Position numbers and translations under genes: made by a program
Part shown: in pieces, positions 17,616 through 26,369 of the stretch
Numbering within the stretch: the stretch's first letter is position 1
Layout: each line of letters starts with the position of its first letter
DNA from: Firmicutes bacterium UBA7510
Lineage (GTDB): Bacteria > Bacillota > Clostridia > Tissierellales > Sedimentibacteraceae
Assembly (NCBI GenBank): GCA_002479485.1
Contig: DLNM01000039.1
Coordinates: 17,494 to 81,493, forward strand
Direction: 5' to 3'
Length of the DNA: 64,000 nucleotides
The notes under the pieces: generated by a model
Database searches by the model: none
What the model was told of the DNA's origin: nothing
What the model saw: only the letters and a program-made list of their open reading frames with translations

Positions 17616-19754
17616 CTACACCCCTTTCACTTTAATAAGTTCATTTTTAGATTTATCTTTATAAGGCCTAAATATCATATATCCTAAAAATACTAGTACA
17701 ATTATGGCTGCTGCTGTTCCAACACCAAATCCTTGACCTGCTATTAAAATACCTAATTGGTAAATTATAAGTGAAATTGCATATGCAAATCCTGTTTGAT
17801 AACCAACTGCAATCAGAGTCCACTTTGCATTACCCATCTCTCTTTTAATAGCTCCAACCGCTGCAAAGCAAGGAGCACATAAGAGATTAAATACTAAGAA
17901 TGAAAAGGCTGATAAAGGTGTGAATATCTGCTGCATTGCTGGCCATATTTCTGCGCCATTCTCAGCTACCTCTGCAAAATTAAACAATACTCCAAATGTA
18001 CCTACAACATTTTCTTTTGCTACTAAACCTGTTATTGTCGCTACTGATGATTCCCAATTTCCAAATCCAAGAGGTGAAAAAATAGGAGCAATAACTTTTC
18101 CCATAGATGCAAGAATCGAATCCTTAGTTTCAACCATTTCCATAGACCAATTAAATGTACTTAAAAACCAAATAATACCACAAGCTAGGAATATTATTGT
18201 ACCTGCCTTTTTAACAAATGATTTTCCTCTATCCCAAGTGTGCTTTAATACATCCTTTATACCTGGTTTATGATATGGTGGTAACTCCATAACAAATGGT
18301 GTCTGTTCACCAGCAAAACCAGTAGTTTTCTTAAGTATAATCCCTGACAACAAAATTGCTACTACGCCTATAAAATACGCAGAAGGAGCAACCCAAGGTG
18401 AATCATTGAATAAGGCTCCAGTTATAAGCGCTATAATTGGTAGCTTAGCAGAGCAAGGTATAAAGCTAGTTGTAATTATTGTAATTTTTCTATCGCTTTC
18501 ACTTTCTATAGTACGAGATGCCATTATCCCTGGTACACTACAGCCAGTACCAATTAGCATTGGTATAAATGATTTGCCTGATAAACCAAAATTCCTAAAA
18601 ATTCTATCCATGATAAAGGCTATACGAGCCATATATCCGCAATCCTCAAGTATCGCCAAGAATAGAAACAACACAAGCATCTGAGGCAAGAATCCAAGAA
18701 CTGCTCCAACTCCACCTATTATACCGTCAAGTATAAGTGAATTTAGCCACTCAGCACTTCCCACAGATATTAAGAAGCCTTCTACTGCTGGAGGTATAAT
18801 TTCTCCAAATAGCACATCATTTACCCAATCAGTCATCATAGTGCCTACTGTTGAAATCGATATATAATATATTATAAACATAATAAGTGCAAATATAGGT
18901 ATAGCTAAAAATCTATTAGTTACAACGCTATCTATTCTATCTGATACAGTAATGTTTGACTTGTTTTTTTTCTTAAGAATATCCTTTATTACACCATCAA
19001 TTACCTTGTATCTTTCAGATGTAATTATGCTTTCAGAATCATCCCCAATTTTGCTTTCACAATTTTCAACTATTTCTTCAATAAGTTGAAGCTTTTCTTC
19101 TGATAATTTTACTTTATCAATTACCTTATCATCACGCTCAAATAATTTTACTGAATACCATCTTTTATTCTCAACTTCAACCACATGCGAAATCAACTCA
19201 TCTATTGATGCTAGTGAATTCTCTACTTCATTTGAAAACTTACAGCTTATAGATTTATTTGTCTTTTTATTAGCTAAACTTATAGCTATTTTTACAGCTT
19301 CCTCACAGCCCTCGCCTTTTAAAGCTGATGTTTCAACAACTTTACATCCAAATTTAGCACTTAGTTTATTTTTGTCTATCTCGTCACCCTTTTTACGAAG
19401 AGCATCTACCATGTTAAGAGCAACAACTACCGGTATTCCAACTTCTAACAACTGAGTTGTAAGATATAAGTTTCTTTCTAAATTTGTACTATCAACTATA
19501 TTTATTATTACGTCTGGTCTTTCGTCTATTAAATAATTTCTTGAAACTACCTCTTCTAAAGTATATGGAGACAAGGAATAAATACCTGGTAAATCTATAA
19601 TTTCAACATCCTTATGGCCTTTTAGTTTCCCAGCTTTTTTTTCTACTGTAACACCTGGCCAGTTTCCAACATATTGTGAGCTACCAGTCAAAGCATTAAA
19701 CATTGTTGTTTTTCCGCTATTTGGGTTTCCAACCAAAGCTACTTTAATACTCAT
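17616..19754 (-). CDS. feoB: Ferrous iron transporter FeoB
   Basis: The 712 residues have an N-terminal G domain (GNPNSGKTT at 8-16, DLPGIYSL, NMVD), a helical GDI-like domain, and a membrane core with two Gate regions (CSVPGIMASR and the C-terminal LCAPCFAAVG). It imports Fe2+ across the cytoplasmic membrane under control of GTP hydrolysis. An operator palindrome (19772-19787) lies between feoA and feoB, so feoB may have its own iron control in addition to the feoA promoter. Confidence 0.96.
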   Translation of the reverse strand: MSIKVALVGNPNSGKTTMFNALTGSSQYVGNWPGVTVEKKAGKLKGHKDVEIIDLPGIYSLSPYTLEEVVSRNYLIDERPDVIINIVDSTNLERNLYLTTQLLEVGIPVVVALNMVDALRKKGDEIDKNKLSAKFGCKVVETSALKGEGCEEAVKIAISLANKKTNKSISCKFSNEVENSLASIDELISHVVEVENKRWYSVKLFERDDKVIDKVKLSEEKLQLIEEIVENCESKIGDDSESIITSERYKVIDGVIKDILKKKNKSNITVSDRIDSVVTNRFLAIPIFALIMFIIYYISISTVGTMMTDWVNDVLFGEIIPPAVEGFLISVGSAEWLNSLILDGIIGGVGAVLGFLPQMLVLFLFLAILEDCGYMARIAFIMDRIFRNFGLSGKSFIPMLIGTGCSVPGIMASRTIESESDRKITIITTSFIPCSAKLPIIALITGALFNDSPWVAPSAYFIGVVAILLSGIILKKTTGFAGEQTPFVMELPPYHKPGIKDVLKHTWDRGKSFVKKAGTIIFLACGIIWFLSTFNWSMEMVETKDSILASMGKVIAPIFSPLGFGNWESSVATITGLVAKENVVGTFGVLFNFAEVAENGAEIWPAMQQIFTPLSAFSFLVFNLLCAPCFAAVGAIKREMGNAKWTLIAVGYQTGFAYAISLIIYQLGILIAGQGFGVGTAAAIIVLVFLGYMIFRPYKDKSKNELIKVKGV

Positions 19755-19771
19755 ATTATCCTCCTAATGCA

Positions 19772-19787
19772 GTTAGCTTAAGCTAAC
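19772..19787. promoter_or_regulatory. feo operator palindrome upstream of feoB
   Basis: GTTAGCTTAAGCTAAC is a perfect 16-bp palindrome 18 bp before the feoB start. It matches the two perfect sites upstream of feoA in both half-sites. Confidence 0.75.
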
Positions 19788-19820
19788 TTCCTTTCAAAAT
19801 GTATTGCTAATTTAAATATA

Positions 19821-20048
19821 TTAATTTTGTTCTACTAATATCATTGCTGCATCAGCTTTTCTAAGAGTAAGCTCATATCCACGCACTTTTATTTCCATAG
19901 GATCACCTAGTGGTGCTAGCTTTCTAACAAATATTTCAGCGCCATTTGTTATTCCCATATCCATAATTCTTCTCTTTATCGAACCCTCTCCTGTTAACTT
20001 TTTAACCTTTACAGTCTCGCCACACTTTATATCTTTTAAAGTAATCAT
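19821..20048 (-). CDS. feoA: FeoA domain protein, partner of FeoB
   Basis: The protein has 75 residues from the ATG at 20048, which is preceded by GGAGG; an upstream in-frame start at 20090 would add a poor extension and cover operator-proximal DNA. It has the SH3-like FeoA fold (GETVKVKKLTGEG, RRIMDMGIT, LTLRKADAAMILV). FeoA is a small cytoplasmic protein that assists FeoB. It is the first gene of the feo operon, with a strong promoter and three upstream operators. Confidence 0.92.
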   Translation of the reverse strand: MITLKDIKCGETVKVKKLTGEGSIKRRIMDMGITNGAEIFVRKLAPLGDPMEIKVRGYELTLRKADAAMILVEQN

Positions 20049-20090
20049 AGCAACCTCCAAATACAAATTATATAACAATATATGTACCAT

Positions 20091-20106
20091 GTTAGCTTAT
20101 GCTAAC
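20091..20106. promoter_or_regulatory. feo operator palindrome 1 upstream of feoA
   Basis: GTTAGCTTATGCTAAC has perfectly complementary half-sites (GTTAGC and GCTAAC). It lies in the feoA leader and would block transcription when bound. Confidence 0.75.
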
Positions 20107-20123
20107 TATCATGGTGAATTTTA

Positions 20124-20139
20124 GTTAGCCCCAGCTAAC
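20124..20139. promoter_or_regulatory. feo operator palindrome 2 upstream of feoA
   Basis: GTTAGCCCCAGCTAAC has the same half-sites with a different centre. It lies just downstream of the proposed transcription start. Confidence 0.75.
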
Positions 20140-20148
20140 CTCAAGTAT

Positions 20149-20177
20149 AGTTTACCACCGCTAACTTATAATGTCAA
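20149..20177 (-). promoter_or_regulatory. Sigma-A promoter for feoAB with an overlapping degenerate operator
   Basis: On the minus strand TTGACA (20177-20172) is followed after 17 bp by TAAACT (20154-20149). A degenerate third operator, GTTTACCACCGCTAAC (20150-20165), covers the spacer and part of the -10 box, the classic position for an iron-dependent repressor. Confidence 0.7.
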
Positions 20178-20323
20178 CAAAAATATAATTTTTGTTTCTA
20201 AAATTTATAGATTATAGAAGCCTTGAATTATTATTAATTCTGTGATACCATATAAATAATAATATTTTTTTGTAGCATTAAAAAACTATTTGCTTTTGTA
20301 TTTATATTATCATGGAGGTAATT

Positions 20324-20698
20324 ATGAGAATACAAGAATCCGGAGAAAATTATTTAGAAACTATATTGATTTTACAAAACAAAAATGGTTTTGTACGTTC
20401 TATTGACGTTGCAACAGAGCTTAACTACTCAAAAGCAAGTGTAAGTAGAGCAATGAGCATTTTAAAAAAAGCAAATCTTATTTCTATAGAAGAAGGTGGA
20501 CAAATTCTTTTAACACAGGAAGGAATAGATAAAGCAAATTCAATATACGAAAGACATAGACTTATTACTAAATTTTTAATTTCATCTTTGGGAATTAGCA
20601 ATGAAACTGCTTCAACAGATGCTTGTAGAATTGAACATATAATTAGTCAAGAAACATTTGACAAGATAAAGTCTTATGTAAAAAATATAGAATCATAG
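20324..20698 (+). CDS. DtxR/MntR-family metal-dependent transcriptional regulator
   Basis: The protein has 124 residues from the ATG at 20324, which has GGAGG upstream. Residues 1-65 form the winged helix (LETILILQNKNGFVRSIDVA, SKASVSRAMSILKKANLI). Residues 66-124 are the metal-binding dimer domain, with EHI and ERHR motifs typical of the family. No SH3 domain is present, as in MntR-like short members. Divergence from feoA, with palindromes between them, makes it the likely Fe2+-responsive repressor of feo; Mn2+ specificity cannot be excluded. Confidence 0.85.
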   Translation: MRIQESGENYLETILILQNKNGFVRSIDVATELNYSKASVSRAMSILKKANLISIEEGGQILLTQEGIDKANSIYERHRLITKFLISSLGISNETASTDACRIEHIISQETFDKIKSYVKNIES

Positions 20699-20711
20699 TA
20701 TCGCTATTATA

Positions 20712-20742
20712 AAAAACCTCTAACAATTAGCTAGAGGTTTTT
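20712..20742. terminator. Bidirectional terminator between the DtxR-like gene and murA
   Basis: AAAAACCTCTA (20712-20722) pairs with TAGAGGTTTTT (20732-20742). It serves the two convergent genes. Confidence 0.88.
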
Positions 20743-20754
20743 CACAATATATTA

Positions 20755-22011
20755 TTAGGATTTAATCCTTTTTATTCTTGCTCCAAGATTCATGAACTTA
20801 TTTTCAATATTTTCATAGCCTCTATCTATATGATAGATTCCATTTATTTCTGTAACTCCTTCTGCGATTAATCCGGCAACTATAAGTGCTGCACCGGCTC
20901 TTAAATCTGTTGCATTTACATCAGTACCTGTCAAAACACCTGTTCCTTTTATTTTAGCAATTCTATCGCTTACTTCTATATCAGCGCCCATTTTTTTAAG
21001 TTCATCTACATACTTAAATCTACTTTCAAATACACTCTCTTCTATTATACTTTCACCATACAATGATGATAGTAACACTGCCATAGGTTGTTGCAAATCT
21101 GTAGGAAAGCCAGGATAAGGCAATGTTTTTATATTTACCGGCACAAGTTCTTTTTCATAAAATACTCTTAGTGAATCACCATACTCTTCAATTCCCATTC
21201 CCATTTCAACAAGTTTTGCTGTAATAGGCTCCAGATGTTTAGGTATAATTCCATCTATTATTATATCTCCCTTGGTTGCTGCAGCAGCAACCATGTAAGT
21301 ACCCGCCTCTATTTGATCCGGTATTACACCATATGTACACCCTTTAAGCTCAGCGACACCATTTATTCTGATAACATCCGTTCCAGCTCCCTTAATATCA
21401 GCACCCATTGCATTTAAAAAGTTAGCAGTATCAACTATATGTGGTTCTTTAGCTGCATTTTCTATTGTAGTTCTTCCCTCAGCATAAACAGCAGCTAGCA
21501 TTATATTAATTGTAGCTCCAACACTTGCAAAATCTAAATATATCCTATTTCCAATTAACTTATCGGCAAAAAATGTTATACTTTTATCTGTAAGCTTAAC
21601 CGTAGCCCCTAATGCTTCAAAACCTTTAATATGATAATCAAATTTTCTTTCACCTATGTCGCATCCACCTGGAAGCGGCATAGAAACTCTCTTAAACCTT
21701 CCTAAACCTACACCCCACATATAATAAGAAGCTCTTATATTTTTAGGCAATGCTTCGACTATATTAATTTCTTTTACTCCACTTGCATCTATTTCCATAG
21801 AAGTTTCATCAATCATTTTAACTTTAGCACCTATGCTTATAAGTATTTCTTTATAAACCTTTACATCCTCTATCATAGGTATATTTTCAATAATACACTT
21901 TTCTTTGCACAAAACTGTAGATGGTATTATAGCTAGAGCAGCATTTTTGAAGCCACCAATATTAACCTTGCCCTTTAGCTTTGTACCACCTTCTATTATA
22001 AATTTTGACAT
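20755..22011 (-). CDS. murA: UDP-N-acetylglucosamine 1-carboxyvinyltransferase (MurA)
   Basis: The 418 residues form the two-domain EPSP-synthase fold. The catalytic Cys117 (PLPGGCDIG), Lys22-Asn23 and Asp in FPTDLQQP are all kept. MurA makes the first committed peptidoglycan precursor from UDP-GlcNAc and phosphoenolpyruvate in the cytoplasm. The Cys (rather than Asp) means the fosfomycin target residue is present. It lies just after the wal operon on the same strand, about 100 bp beyond yycI, so it may be cotranscribed with wall regulators. Confidence 0.94.
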   Translation of the reverse strand: MSKFIIEGGTKLKGKVNIGGFKNAALAIIPSTVLCKEKCIIENIPMIEDVKVYKEILISIGAKVKMIDETSMEIDASGVKEINIVEALPKNIRASYYMWGVGLGRFKRVSMPLPGGCDIGERKFDYHIKGFEALGATVKLTDKSITFFADKLIGNRIYLDFASVGATINIMLAAVYAEGRTTIENAAKEPHIVDTANFLNAMGADIKGAGTDVIRINGVAELKGCTYGVIPDQIEAGTYMVAAAATKGDIIIDGIIPKHLEPITAKLVEMGMGIEEYGDSLRVFYEKELVPVNIKTLPYPGFPTDLQQPMAVLLSSLYGESIIEESVFESRFKYVDELKKMGADIEVSDRIAKIKGTGVLTGTDVNATDLRAGAALIVAGLIAEGVTEINGIYHIDRGYENIENKFMNLGARIKRIKS

Positions 22012-22109
22012 ATAACTTTCCCCTTGAAATATTCTTTTGAACTATAACGTTTCCAAATAAGTATACAGTTATAAGATACTATACTATTTTTTTTGCAATT
22101 TTGCAACTA

Positions 22110-22946
22110 TTAATATTCTCCTGCTACTAGATAAACAAATGTATTATCACTAAAAACCACTTTCCAAACCAAGTCAACATTTATAGAGTTTATGTTTTCA
22201 AATTCTTCATTTTCACTAGTATAATAACATATCTGAATATCTGTAATTTCTTTGTTATTTATAGAATCATAGGTCATAAGCCTTAGAAGAGCCTCTGCTG
22301 CTGGTATAGAAGTTATTTGAGCTCTTTCATTTAAACTAACAATCTTTTGCATCTCAAATTTAAAGACTTCTTCTCCCTTTATATAAAAATTAATATAGGC
22401 ATTCTCCAGATTATAGCCCTTATATCTTTCTACAAATGTAACTAATTTATAATCATCAGCATTAATTTCGTTAACTTTAATAAAATTACTAGCATCTATT
22501 TTTTTTTCATTACAAAAATCACTAATAATATTATCGACAGATTCTGCATTTTTTATTTCAGTGTTATAGGCTTTTTCATTATTATAAATAATTTTTTTCA
22601 TTCCAACGATTTCTATTGATTCGAATTCATTTTCATAAAACAATATTTCATCATTAATTATGTCATCATATTCACCGATAAAGTTTTCTATAATCTCTTT
22701 ACTCGGATTAATAATGTCATATTTAATCTCTAAAAATGGTGCTTTATAAACCTTGCTTGGAATCTCACAAGATATTGTTATGTTTTTTGTTTTTAAAATT
22801 TCTTTTACACTATTTAAAAAATCTTCTTTTTCCTCTAAATCATATTTCTCTGTAAAATTATCTGAAATATAAATAAATCCAAATAAGAAAACATTAACTA
22901 CTAAAAAAGCAATTATTAAAATAGTATTAGATTTATTCCAATCCAT
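22110..22946 (-). CDS. yycI: YycI-like regulator of the WalK kinase
   Basis: The 278 residues begin MDWNKSNTILIIAFLVVNVFL, close to the start of Bacillus YycI: a short cytoplasmic stretch and one membrane helix (8-27). An extracytoplasmic domain with two beta-rich repeats follows. With YycH it forms an inhibitory complex with WalK in Bacillus. The gene order walR-walK-yycH-yycI is the same here. Sequence outside the N-terminus is divergent, so the call rests on order and architecture as well. Confidence 0.85.
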   Translation of the reverse strand: MDWNKSNTILIIAFLVVNVFLFGFIYISDNFTEKYDLEEKEDFLNSVKEILKTKNITISCEIPSKVYKAPFLEIKYDIINPSKEIIENFIGEYDDIINDEILFYENEFESIEIVGMKKIIYNNEKAYNTEIKNAESVDNIISDFCNEKKIDASNFIKVNEINADDYKLVTFVERYKGYNLENAYINFYIKGEEVFKFEMQKIVSLNERAQITSIPAAEALLRLMTYDSINNKEITDIQICYYTSENEEFENINSINVDLVWKVVFSDNTFVYLVAGEY

Positions 22947-22956
22947 AATTACCTCT

Positions 22957-23062
22957 CATTACGCCATAGTCTCAGCTACAAATGTATAGGCGTAGCCTAT
23001 ACATTGAAGCCATTGTAGTGGCATCACAATAATTTTAAAGTGAAATGGTACTTTATTTCACT
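22957..23062 (-). repeat. Composite inverted repeats in the yycH-yycI spacer
   Basis: The spacer contains AATGTATAGGC-GTA-GCCTATACATT (22981-23005) and an outer partial pairing (ATTACGCCA with TGGC). A second hairpin, AGTGAAAT...ATTTCACT, lies at 23039-23062. The ATTACGCCA...GTGGC...GTGAAAT order recurs in the atpA-atpG spacer, so this is a dispersed element. It could set mRNA stability or be a small mobile repeat. Confidence 0.6.
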
Positions 23063-23070
23063 CTTTTCTA

Positions 23071-24450
23071 CTACTGTTCTTCAAGTAAGGAACCAGTTAT
23101 AGCATTAAATATATATACTTTATCTTTAATTTCAACAACCCAAACTACTATTAGGTGTTGCTCTTTTATACTTCTAGCATAATCAAAATACGCTAAATAT
23201 ACATTATCTATATCTTTTACCATTGATTTATCTATTACTTTTAAAGTATTAGTCATTGCGCCTTCATCAGTCACACTTAATTGATTTTCAAGCACTTCTT
23301 CAAATGAAAGAATTTCTTCTTTCTTCATTTCGCTGTCCTGCTTTGTATCTCGGTTTCTAATAAATCTTTTATAAGAAACAACATTATTGCCTATCACTTC
23401 TACCTCTAAAGCGGAGCTTTCCCTAACCTTACTAAATAGTATAGGTTTGTTTAGAATTCTGTATGTAAATACAAATTCATAACCAAAATTGCCATCATTT
23501 TGTGCAACATTTACCTCGCTCAAATACATATCAGGCGGAGGGTCTAAAAAGTTCATAGCAAATTTAAGAGCTATCATAAGGCTTTCATAAACATCACTGC
23601 TATTATCAATATTTATATTTGAATCAAAAAAGTCTAACAAACCCTCAGAGCTTATTTTGAGTACTTTCTCATTTTTATAATTATATAAAATGTCACCTTC
23701 AATATCTTCTGATTTTCTAACATAATCATAACTGTTTTTAAAATATTCCTTTGCTATATCTTCAATAGCTGCCTTATTTTTTACATCAAGCTCCGACTGC
23801 ACAAATACTGGATTTGAAGCATTTTTTATGTTAGGAATTGGTATAGGTATTATTTCACCGCCTACCTCAATATTTTGAATATATTCTACATAACTATCAT
23901 CACTTAAAGTTTTCAAGTCCTTATATAATTCTGCGTTATTTATTAAAGAATTTTTAATAATTACAGTTGAATCACCATTATATATATATATGTTGTTATT
24001 TTCATTTAGCCCAAAAACAATTTTTTCAATATAATTTAACTTAGTCTTAATATTATCCTTACTTAACCCAAATTTTCCAGTGAAAATCTCTAATGGAAGT
24101 TTATTTTCAAATTCCAGCATCACATATTCTTCAGGATAAAACTCACCGCTTATTGTGCTGTATTGACTTTCACTAAATTTTTTTAAGGCTACTTCTAAAT
24201 TTTCTACAGCCTTTTGCCAAAATACTATATCATTTTCTAAATAAAATTCTTTTAAGGAATTTTGGCTTTTTAAGATGTATTTATTTGGCTTAACAATATT
24301 CCACAGATTAATATCTGGCTCTTTCTCAGCTACCTTATCATCCTCTTTATTCAACGACAAAAAATCAGGTATCTGTAACCAAACCTGACTACTTAAAAAA
24401 ACACATGCAATTACCATTAAAAATAAGATTAAATTTTTTATAATTTTCAT
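23071..24450 (-). CDS. yycH: YycH-like regulator of the WalK kinase
   Basis: This 459-residue protein has one N-terminal membrane helix (about 3-24) and a large extracytoplasmic part. Its position between walK and yycI identifies it as YycH. In Bacillus YycH restrains WalK through membrane-helix contacts with YycI. The start is the ATG at 24450, with AGGTGG five bases upstream; an extra GTG three codons earlier overlaps this site. The protein is longer than some family members and its body is poorly conserved. Confidence 0.85.
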   Translation of the reverse strand: MKIIKNLILFLMVIACVFLSSQVWLQIPDFLSLNKEDDKVAEKEPDINLWNIVKPNKYILKSQNSLKEFYLENDIVFWQKAVENLEVALKKFSESQYSTISGEFYPEEYVMLEFENKLPLEIFTGKFGLSKDNIKTKLNYIEKIVFGLNENNNIYIYNGDSTVIIKNSLINNAELYKDLKTLSDDSYVEYIQNIEVGGEIIPIPIPNIKNASNPVFVQSELDVKNKAAIEDIAKEYFKNSYDYVRKSEDIEGDILYNYKNEKVLKISSEGLLDFFDSNINIDNSSDVYESLMIALKFAMNFLDPPPDMYLSEVNVAQNDGNFGYEFVFTYRILNKPILFSKVRESSALEVEVIGNNVVSYKRFIRNRDTKQDSEMKKEEILSFEEVLENQLSVTDEGAMTNTLKVIDKSMVKDIDNVYLAYFDYARSIKEQHLIVVWVVEIKDKVYIFNAITGSLLEEQ

Positions 24451-24461
24451 ACTAACCACCT

Positions 24462-24488
24462 AAGCGTGAAACGCTTTTCTTCACGCTT
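24462..24488 (-). repeat. Hairpin in the walK-yycH spacer
   Basis: AAGCGTGAA (24462-24470) pairs with TTCACGCTT (24480-24488), directly after the walK stop codon. It shares the GTGAA...TTCAC core with hairpins at 23039 and 53651. Confidence 0.6.
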
Positions 24489-26276
24489 TTACTTTAACAA
24501 TTTAGGTATCTTTATAACAACTGTAGTACCAACATGAAGCTCACTATTAATTTCTATTTCACTATCGTGTGCTCTCGCTATTTGGTCTGCAATCGAAAGC
24601 CCTAAACCAGTACCACCCATCTGACGAGTTCTAGCCTTATCTACTCTATAAAATCTTTCAAATACATGGTTTAAGTCATCCTTTGGTATACCTATACCAG
24701 AATCCTTTATAGTTAAAATAACATTACTTGTTTCAGCTGAAACATTTATACTAACCTCTCCACCCTCAGGTGTGTACTTTATTGCATTTCCGACTATATT
24801 TAAAAGTATCTGCTCAAGACCATCCTTATCGAACAATACATTAGAATTTCTACTATCTAAACAGCAAGGCATACTAATGTTTTTATTTTTTGCTTGTAAC
24901 AAAAGTTTTGTATGAGTATCCTTAACTATTTCATTAATACTAAGTTTTTCTTTTGTCCAAGTTGTTTCTTCATGATCCATCCTAGATAATTTTAATAAAT
25001 CGCTAACTAAACGTGACATTCTATCACTTTCACTGTTTATTACCTTTAAAAAGTCAGTTGCTACATCCTTTTCTTCTAATGCACCTTCAAGCAATGTTTC
25101 TGTATAGCTTTTAATTGTAGTGATGGGTGTTTTTAACTCATGAGATACATTAGCAACAAACTCTTTTTGCAGCTTTTCCATCTTAAACTGCTCTGTTATG
25201 TTTTTAAAAACTAAAATTACGCCACCTATTTGATTTTGTCCATCCATAAATGGCGCATAGTCTACCTTATATGTTTCTTTTTCTGTTTCTAATACATATG
25301 TTCCATTCCAATTATTTTCTTTTATTTTATCTAGATATAGATCATGTGTTTTTCTAGAAATAATTTGGTCATAATAAATATCCTTGCTTTTTACAGCTAA
25401 TATTCTTTTGGCAACAGGATTTATATGAATTATATCTCCCTTTTTATCCACTGTTAAAATACCATCTGCCATATATGTGAAGGTAGTTTCCATTTTGCTC
25501 TTCTCTTGAGTTAACCTAGCCATACTCATTTTCAACTCGTCTATTAGGAAGTTAAACATTTTTCCAAGATGTCCTATCTCATCATCAGATTTTATATCAA
25601 CCTTTTGATCAAAATTCCCCTGAGACATTTGTTTTGTTTTTATTGTTAATTCCTTTATTGGTCCTGTAATACTTTTAGAAATAATAAGACCTAGCACAAT
25701 TGTAAGAAAAAGAGCTATAACAGTAGCCTGTGTAAACATATCTTTAGATTGATTTACAGTTGCATATATATAGCTAATATCATTTGTTAAATAAATATAT
25801 CCCTTAATATCACCATCATCATTTTTTACTGGGTATGAAACATGACTAATTTGTGCATCCTCTAATTCACTATATAAAATAGTTTCTGCCGTAGTTCCAT
25901 TTAAGGATCTTGTTAATATTTCGCTGCTTATTCTTTCTACATTATACGCGCTATACTCCTCTAAGCCAGTAATACTGGATGCAATAATAGTCTTGTTCAT
26001 ATCATTCAAAATTATATAAACATTTTCATTATACCCAAGCTGTATATTATTTTGAACATTACGTCGTATGCTTTCAACATCTTTTATCCAATCGTTTTGC
26101 TGCATTGCGCTTGAAGATGCGTAAATAGAGGTAACACGAGCCTTTATGTTTTTTGAATTCAAATCAAGTTGAATTTTCTCAAATTGTGTAACAATAAAAA
26201 AACCAACTATAGTCATAGCAAGAAATATCAATAAAAAATATATTAGTACAAATCTCCATCTAATACTTTTAAACAT
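24489..26276 (-). CDS. walK: WalK sensor histidine kinase
   Basis: The 595 residues have, in order, a membrane helix (9-30), an extracytoplasmic sensor domain (about 31-178), a second helix (183-203), a HAMP linker, a PAS domain (about 260-365), a HisKA domain with phospho-accepting His379 (VSHELKTP), and an ATPase domain (NAIKYT, DSGIGIP, GGTGLGLSI). WalK senses wall precursor or lipid II state and phosphorylates WalR. It is downstream of walR in the same operon. Confidence 0.96.
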   Translation of the reverse strand: MFKSIRWRFVLIYFLLIFLAMTIVGFFIVTQFEKIQLDLNSKNIKARVTSIYASSSAMQQNDWIKDVESIRRNVQNNIQLGYNENVYIILNDMNKTIIASSITGLEEYSAYNVERISSEILTRSLNGTTAETILYSELEDAQISHVSYPVKNDDGDIKGYIYLTNDISYIYATVNQSKDMFTQATVIALFLTIVLGLIISKSITGPIKELTIKTKQMSQGNFDQKVDIKSDDEIGHLGKMFNFLIDELKMSMARLTQEKSKMETTFTYMADGILTVDKKGDIIHINPVAKRILAVKSKDIYYDQIISRKTHDLYLDKIKENNWNGTYVLETEKETYKVDYAPFMDGQNQIGGVILVFKNITEQFKMEKLQKEFVANVSHELKTPITTIKSYTETLLEGALEEKDVATDFLKVINSESDRMSRLVSDLLKLSRMDHEETTWTKEKLSINEIVKDTHTKLLLQAKNKNISMPCCLDSRNSNVLFDKDGLEQILLNIVGNAIKYTPEGGEVSINVSAETSNVILTIKDSGIGIPKDDLNHVFERFYRVDKARTRQMGGTGLGLSIADQIARAHDSEIEINSELHVGTTVVIKIPKLLK

Positions 26277-26295
26277 TATCTATACCTCATAATAA

Positions 26296-26356
26296 AAAGT
26301 TAATCACTTTTTGTTTGTAAAGAGTTTATTACTTTTTGTTTATAAAAAGTTTATCA
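26296..26356 (-). repeat. Tandem repeats of about 26 bp in the walR-walK spacer
   Basis: Two and a half copies of a unit resembling AGTTTATTACTTTTTGTTTA follow each other with a period of 26 bp. They lie wholly inside the gap between walR and walK. They are AT-rich and do not match the known WalR box. Confidence 0.55.
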
Positions 26357-26369
26357 TTTATAGTTAAAT

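Noticed and set aside
26296..26356. Tandem repeats between walR and walK as WalR binding sites
   Set aside because: They do not match the TGTWAH-N5-TGTWAH box and lie inside the operon rather than in front of it.
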